Part shown: piece after piece, positions 5,352-8,095 of the stretch | Position numbering within the stretch: the stretch's first letter is position 1 | Layout: each line of letters begins with the position of its first letter | Assembly (NCBI GenBank): GCA_003488325.1 | Contig: DNLZ01000094.1 | Location: forward strand, 2,078-10,172 | Origin: Planctomycetaceae bacterium | Lineage (GTDB): Bacteria > Planctomycetota > Planctomycetia > Pirellulales > UBA1268 | Reading direction: 5' to 3' | DNA length: 8,095 bases | Position numbers and translations under genes: made by a program | The notes under the pieces: model-generated | Seen by the model: only the letters and a program-made list of their open reading frames with translations | What the model was told of the DNA's origin: nothing | Databases searched by the model: none

Positions 5352-8095
5352 GTGTCTCGTGCGTACCCGTTTCCGGACACGTGGCGCGGTGCCGCGGTCG
5401 TCTGTCTCGTCGTGGGAGCTGCACTCATGAGTCGTCGTGGGTGGACCGACGAGGGTGTGCCGGCGGGACCGCGTGCCGGAGCGTGGAAGGCGGTGCAGCA
5501 GGCGCTCGATGAGGGCAAGCCGAAAACCGCGCTCGAGGCGTTGGCAGGGGTCGAGGCCGCGGCGACCACCGACCGCGCCTGGGCCGAGGCGGCACGGGCC
5601 ATCGCGACACGCGTTCTGGCCGAGACGATGGATCGACCCGAAGACGACCCCGAGCGCGTCGTGCGGCTCGCGGCCGCGAGCGCGGCGGCCCCTCCGGAAA
5701 CCCGCGGCGTGCTCGAGGCGATCCGTGCCAACTGGACGTGGGGCTTCTACCAGCAGAACCAGTGGCGCTACCGGCAACGCACGCAGGGAGGTGCCGATCC
5801 GCAGGACGTGACGAAGATCGCCGAGTGGGACCTCCCGACGATCGTGGCCGAGATTCGTGCGCGCTTCGCGGCGGCGGTCGGCCCCGAGGATGGGCCGGAG
5901 CGGAGGACGCTCCAGGCACTCGCCAGCGCCGAGTGGGATGCTCTCATCGAGAAGGGCACGATGCCGGATGCCTACCGGCCGACGGTCTGGGACGTCATCG
6001 TGCGCGATGCGCTCGAGTTCGCCGCCTCGGGCGAGCGCGGGCTCATGGCGCCGGAGGATGCGTTCGAGCTCGACGCCTCCTCGCCCGCGCTCGGCACGCC
6101 GGAAGAGTTCCTGGCGTGGCGACCAGCGGCGGACGCGTCGGTCACCGACAAGGGATCGCCGATCCTCGAGGCGGCGGCGCTCTACCGGGATCTGCTCGAG
6201 TTCCACCGGCGCGACGCCGACAGGACGGCGCTCCTGGCCGCCGATCTCGATCGGATCATGTGGGCCGGTGGTGCGGCTGTCGGCGAGGGTGTCGCCGATC
6301 GTCGGGCGGCGGCCCTGCGGGCGTTCATCGAACGGGCCGGCGACCACGAGACCGCCGCGCTTGCGACCTTTCATCTGGCGAGCCTCATCCGTGAGCAGGG
6401 CGACCTCGTCGAGGCCAGGGCGCTCGCGACCGCCGCGGTCGGGAGGTGGCCGGCCGGGGACGACCGCCCGCAGGCCGCGGGTGCGGCGATGTGTGCGAAC
6501 CTCGTCGCCGAGATCGAATCACGGTCCCTGGAACTCGCCACGGAGCAGGCGTGGGCGGAGCCATGGCCCGTCGTGCGCGTCACCTACCGCAACGTCGCGC
6601 GCGTGCACCTGCGGGTGTGCAGGGCGGACTGGGAGGCACGGCTGCGCGCCGGCAAGCCGCATGCCGGCTGGATCGACGACGCGGACCGACAGGCGATCCT
6701 CGCGCTGCCCGCGCTGCGATCCCACCAATCGGATCTGCCCGCGACCGACGATTACCACGCGCGGCACCACGACATCCCCGTGGGTGCGGCGCTCGATGCG
6801 GCGAATCTCGAGCCGGGCGCCTACTGGGTGATCGCCAGCCACAAGCCCGACTTCGGCGCCGAGGACAACGTCGTGGCCGTCACGCTCGTGTGGGTCACGC
6901 GGCTGGCGCTCGTGACGGAGCAGCAGCGGCAGACGTTCCCCCGGGCCGATGGCCGCGACGCGGTGCCCCCGCTCGCGGGACACGTCGTCGATCTGGCATC
7001 CGGCGAGCCGGTCCGCGGGGCGACGGTGCGACTCTTCATGCGCGAGCAGGAGCGGAACAGGCAGGGCTTCGCCGAGACCGCGAAGGCGACGACGGACGAG
7101 CTCGGCCGGTTCGAGATCGGGGCCGAGCAGGGGCGTGAGCTCGTGCTCGTGGCGAGCGCGTCACGGGAGGGCCGGCGGCACGACGTCACGACCGGTCCCA
7201 CGAACGTGTGGCGCAACGAACTGCCCCCGACCGCCCGCACGATCGTGCTCGTGACCGACCGCGGCATCCACCGACCCGGGCAGACCGTCTTCTACAAGGG
7301 CATCGCGACGGAGGCGGATCGAGCCGCCGCGCGATACGGCGTGGTCGCCGCCGCGGAGATGACGGTGGCGCTGCGCGACGCGAACGGTCGCGAGGTGGCG
7401 ACGGCCACGCACACGACCAGCGCGAACGGGTCGTTCCACGGCACGTTCGCGCTCCCGCCCGGTGGCCTGCCGGGGCAGTGGTCGATCCTCGCGCGCGGTG
7501 CCGGCATGGAGGGCGTCGTCGGCGTGCGCGTCGAGGAGTACAAGCGTCCGAAGTTTCTCGTGAAGCTCGCCCCGCCGAAGAAGTCGGTGCCGCTGGGTGA
7601 CGAGGCCTCGCTCGAGGGCAGGGCGGAGACGTACACGGGGCTCGCCGTCGCCGACGCGACCGTGCGGTGGCGGGTCGAGCGGTCCGTGCGGTTCCCGGTG
7701 TGGTGCCGCTGGTTCTTTCCCTGGCTGCCCTTCGACTCGGGCGCGCAGCGGATCGCGCGCGGCACGGCCCGCACCGATGCCGACGGCGCCTTCACGATCT
7801 CGTTTCCCGCGCGGCCCGATCGCTCGTTGCCCAGGGACACGCTGCCGATCTTCACCTACCGCGTCGTGGCCGACGTCACCGATCCCGGTGGCGAGACGCG
7901 GTCGGACGAGCGGAGCGTGAACGTCGGCTACACGGACGTGGAGGCGTCGTTGGCGGCCGCCGAGTGGCAGGCGGTGGCCGAGGGCAGGCCCGCCGCCGTG
8001 CCGGTCACCGTGACCACGACCACGCTCGATGGCCAGCCGCGAGCGGCCGCCGGGACGCTCACCGTGCGTCGGCTCCGCCCGCCGGCGACCCCCCG
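5352..8095 (+). CDS. Alpha-2-macroglobulin family protein, N-terminal part (3' end outside window)
   Basis: The frame is open from GTG 5352 to the window end, giving 914 residues of a larger protein; bacterial members commonly exceed 1,500. A hydrophobic segment (14-26) suggests a signal peptide or membrane anchor. A helical, repeat-like N-terminal region (about 45-400) carries blocks I recall from planctomycete/Verrucomicrobia-type members: W130-GFYQQNQWRYRQRT, W159-DLPTIVAEI and W213-DVIVRDALEF. Next come an MG1-like strand region with VTYRNVARVHLRV (about 410-422) and a carboxypeptidase-regulatory-like beta domain (about 543-615). MG2 follows with RPGQTVFYKG (641-650), then the MG3-type EEYKRPKF (728-735), and a later MG-like domain with ADVTDPGGET (840-849). 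The family traps proteases or acts as an envelope structural protein. The thioester (CxEQ) and receptor regions, if present, lie beyond the window. The gene is divergent from the PSCyt1 operon, and no pbpC-like partner is visible here. Confidence 0.9.
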   Translation, partial: MSRAYPFPDTWRGAAVVCLVVGAALMSRRGWTDEGVPAGPRAGAWKAVQQALDEGKPKTALEALAGVEAAATTDRAWAEAARAIATRVLAETMDRPEDDPERVVRLAAASAAAPPETRGVLEAIRANWTWGFYQQNQWRYRQRTQGGADPQDVTKIAEWDLPTIVAEIRARFAAAVGPEDGPERRTLQALASAEWDALIEKGTMPDAYRPTVWDVIVRDALEFAASGERGLMAPEDAFELDASSPALGTPEEFLAWRPAADASVTDKGSPILEAAALYRDLLEFHRRDADRTALLAADLDRIMWAGGAAVGEGVADRRAAALRAFIERAGDHETAALATFHLASLIREQGDLVEARALATAAVGRWPAGDDRPQAAGAAMCANLVAEIESRSLELATEQAWAEPWPVVRVTYRNVARVHLRVCRADWEARLRAGKPHAGWIDDADRQAILALPALRSHQSDLPATDDYHARHHDIPVGAALDAANLEPGAYWVIASHKPDFGAEDNVVAVTLVWVTRLALVTEQQRQTFPRADGRDAVPPLAGHVVDLASGEPVRGATVRLFMREQERNRQGFAETAKATTDELGRFEIGAEQGRELVLVASASREGRRHDVTTGPTNVWRNELPPTARTIVLVTDRGIHRPGQTVFYKGIATEADRAAARYGVVAAAEMTVALRDANGREVATATHTTSANGSFHGTFALPPGGLPGQWSILARGAGMEGVVGVRVEEYKRPKFLVKLAPPKKSVPLGDEASLEGRAETYTGLAVADATVRWRVERSVRFPVWCRWFFPWLPFDSGAQRIARGTARTDADGAFTISFPARPDRSLPRDTLPIFTYRVVADVTDPGGETRSDERSVNVGYTDVEASLAAAEWQAVAEGRPAAVPVTVTTTTLDGQPRAAAGTLTVRRLRPPATP

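Noticed and set aside
5427..5429. ATG 5427 as the alpha-2-macroglobulin start
   Set aside because: It would remove the hydrophobic export segment and has no Shine-Dalgarno at the right distance.
5073..6374. A 433-residue minus-strand open frame crossing the intergenic region into the alpha-2-macroglobulin gene
   Set aside because: It is antisense to a strongly supported coding frame, of low complexity and Arg-rich, with no family resemblance. It starts in non-coding DNA without a ribosome binding site.
5738..7138. Several Arg/Ala-rich plus-strand frames (5738-6394, 5857-6831, 6446-7138) inside the alpha-2-macroglobulin gene
   Set aside because: They are out-of-frame shadows. The true frame is uninterrupted from 5352 to the window end and carries the RPGQTVFYKG and EYKRPKF signatures.
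1..8095. CRISPR array, tRNA, rRNA or insertion sequence
   Set aside because: No regularly spaced repeats, cloverleaf-like segments, rRNA-like sequence or transposase-like translation were seen on either strand.

Overview
The window looks like a GC-rich chromosomal piece from a member of the Planctomycetota, plausibly a Pirellulales-like lineage. The assignment rests on the gene pair on the minus strand. One gene encodes a secreted protein with the PSCyt1 / DUF1549 / LamG / DUF1553 architecture. The other, immediately downstream and overlapping it by 4 nt, encodes a DUF1501 protein with a twin-arginine-type N-terminus. This pair is a hallmark of planctomycete genomes, where it occurs in many paralogous copies. 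The class assignment is good; anything finer is a guess.

Layout. Positions 1-130 hold the downstream edge of the minus-strand unit: a 14-bp perfect palindrome and possibly the first codons of a further minus-strand gene running off the window. Positions 131-1654 (minus) are the DUF1501 gene. Positions 1651-4959 (minus) are the PSCyt1/DUF1549/LamG/DUF1553 gene, with a strong Shine-Dalgarno. Positions 4960-5351 are a 392-nt divergent intergenic region with an AT-rich island (candidate -10 for the minus operon), a possible folded leader, one GC-rich inverted repeat and a T-rich tract. From 5352 to the window end (plus) runs a long open frame encoding the N-terminal ~914 residues of a bacterial alpha-2-macroglobulin family protein. 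Its 3' part lies outside the window.

How the genes may work together. The two minus-strand genes are very probably co-transcribed and translationally coupled. The PSCyt1 protein carries two CxxCH haem-attachment motifs and a lectin-like LamG fold and looks Sec-exported. Its DUF1501 partner looks Tat-exported in folded form. An extracytoplasmic redox/hydrolytic pair acting on complex carbohydrate is a common inference for this family, but no activity has been read from the sequence here. The divergent alpha-2-macroglobulin gene encodes a predicted cell-envelope protein; its only visible link to the pair is the shared upstream region.

No RNA genes, insertion sequences, CRISPR arrays or convincing intrinsic terminators were seen. 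Several very long antisense frames exist, and I interpret them as high-GC shadows. I did not find a clearly new biological system. The points most worth a second look are the split export routes of the coupled pair, the unusual N-terminal charge pattern of the alpha-2-macroglobulin, and the divergent control region.
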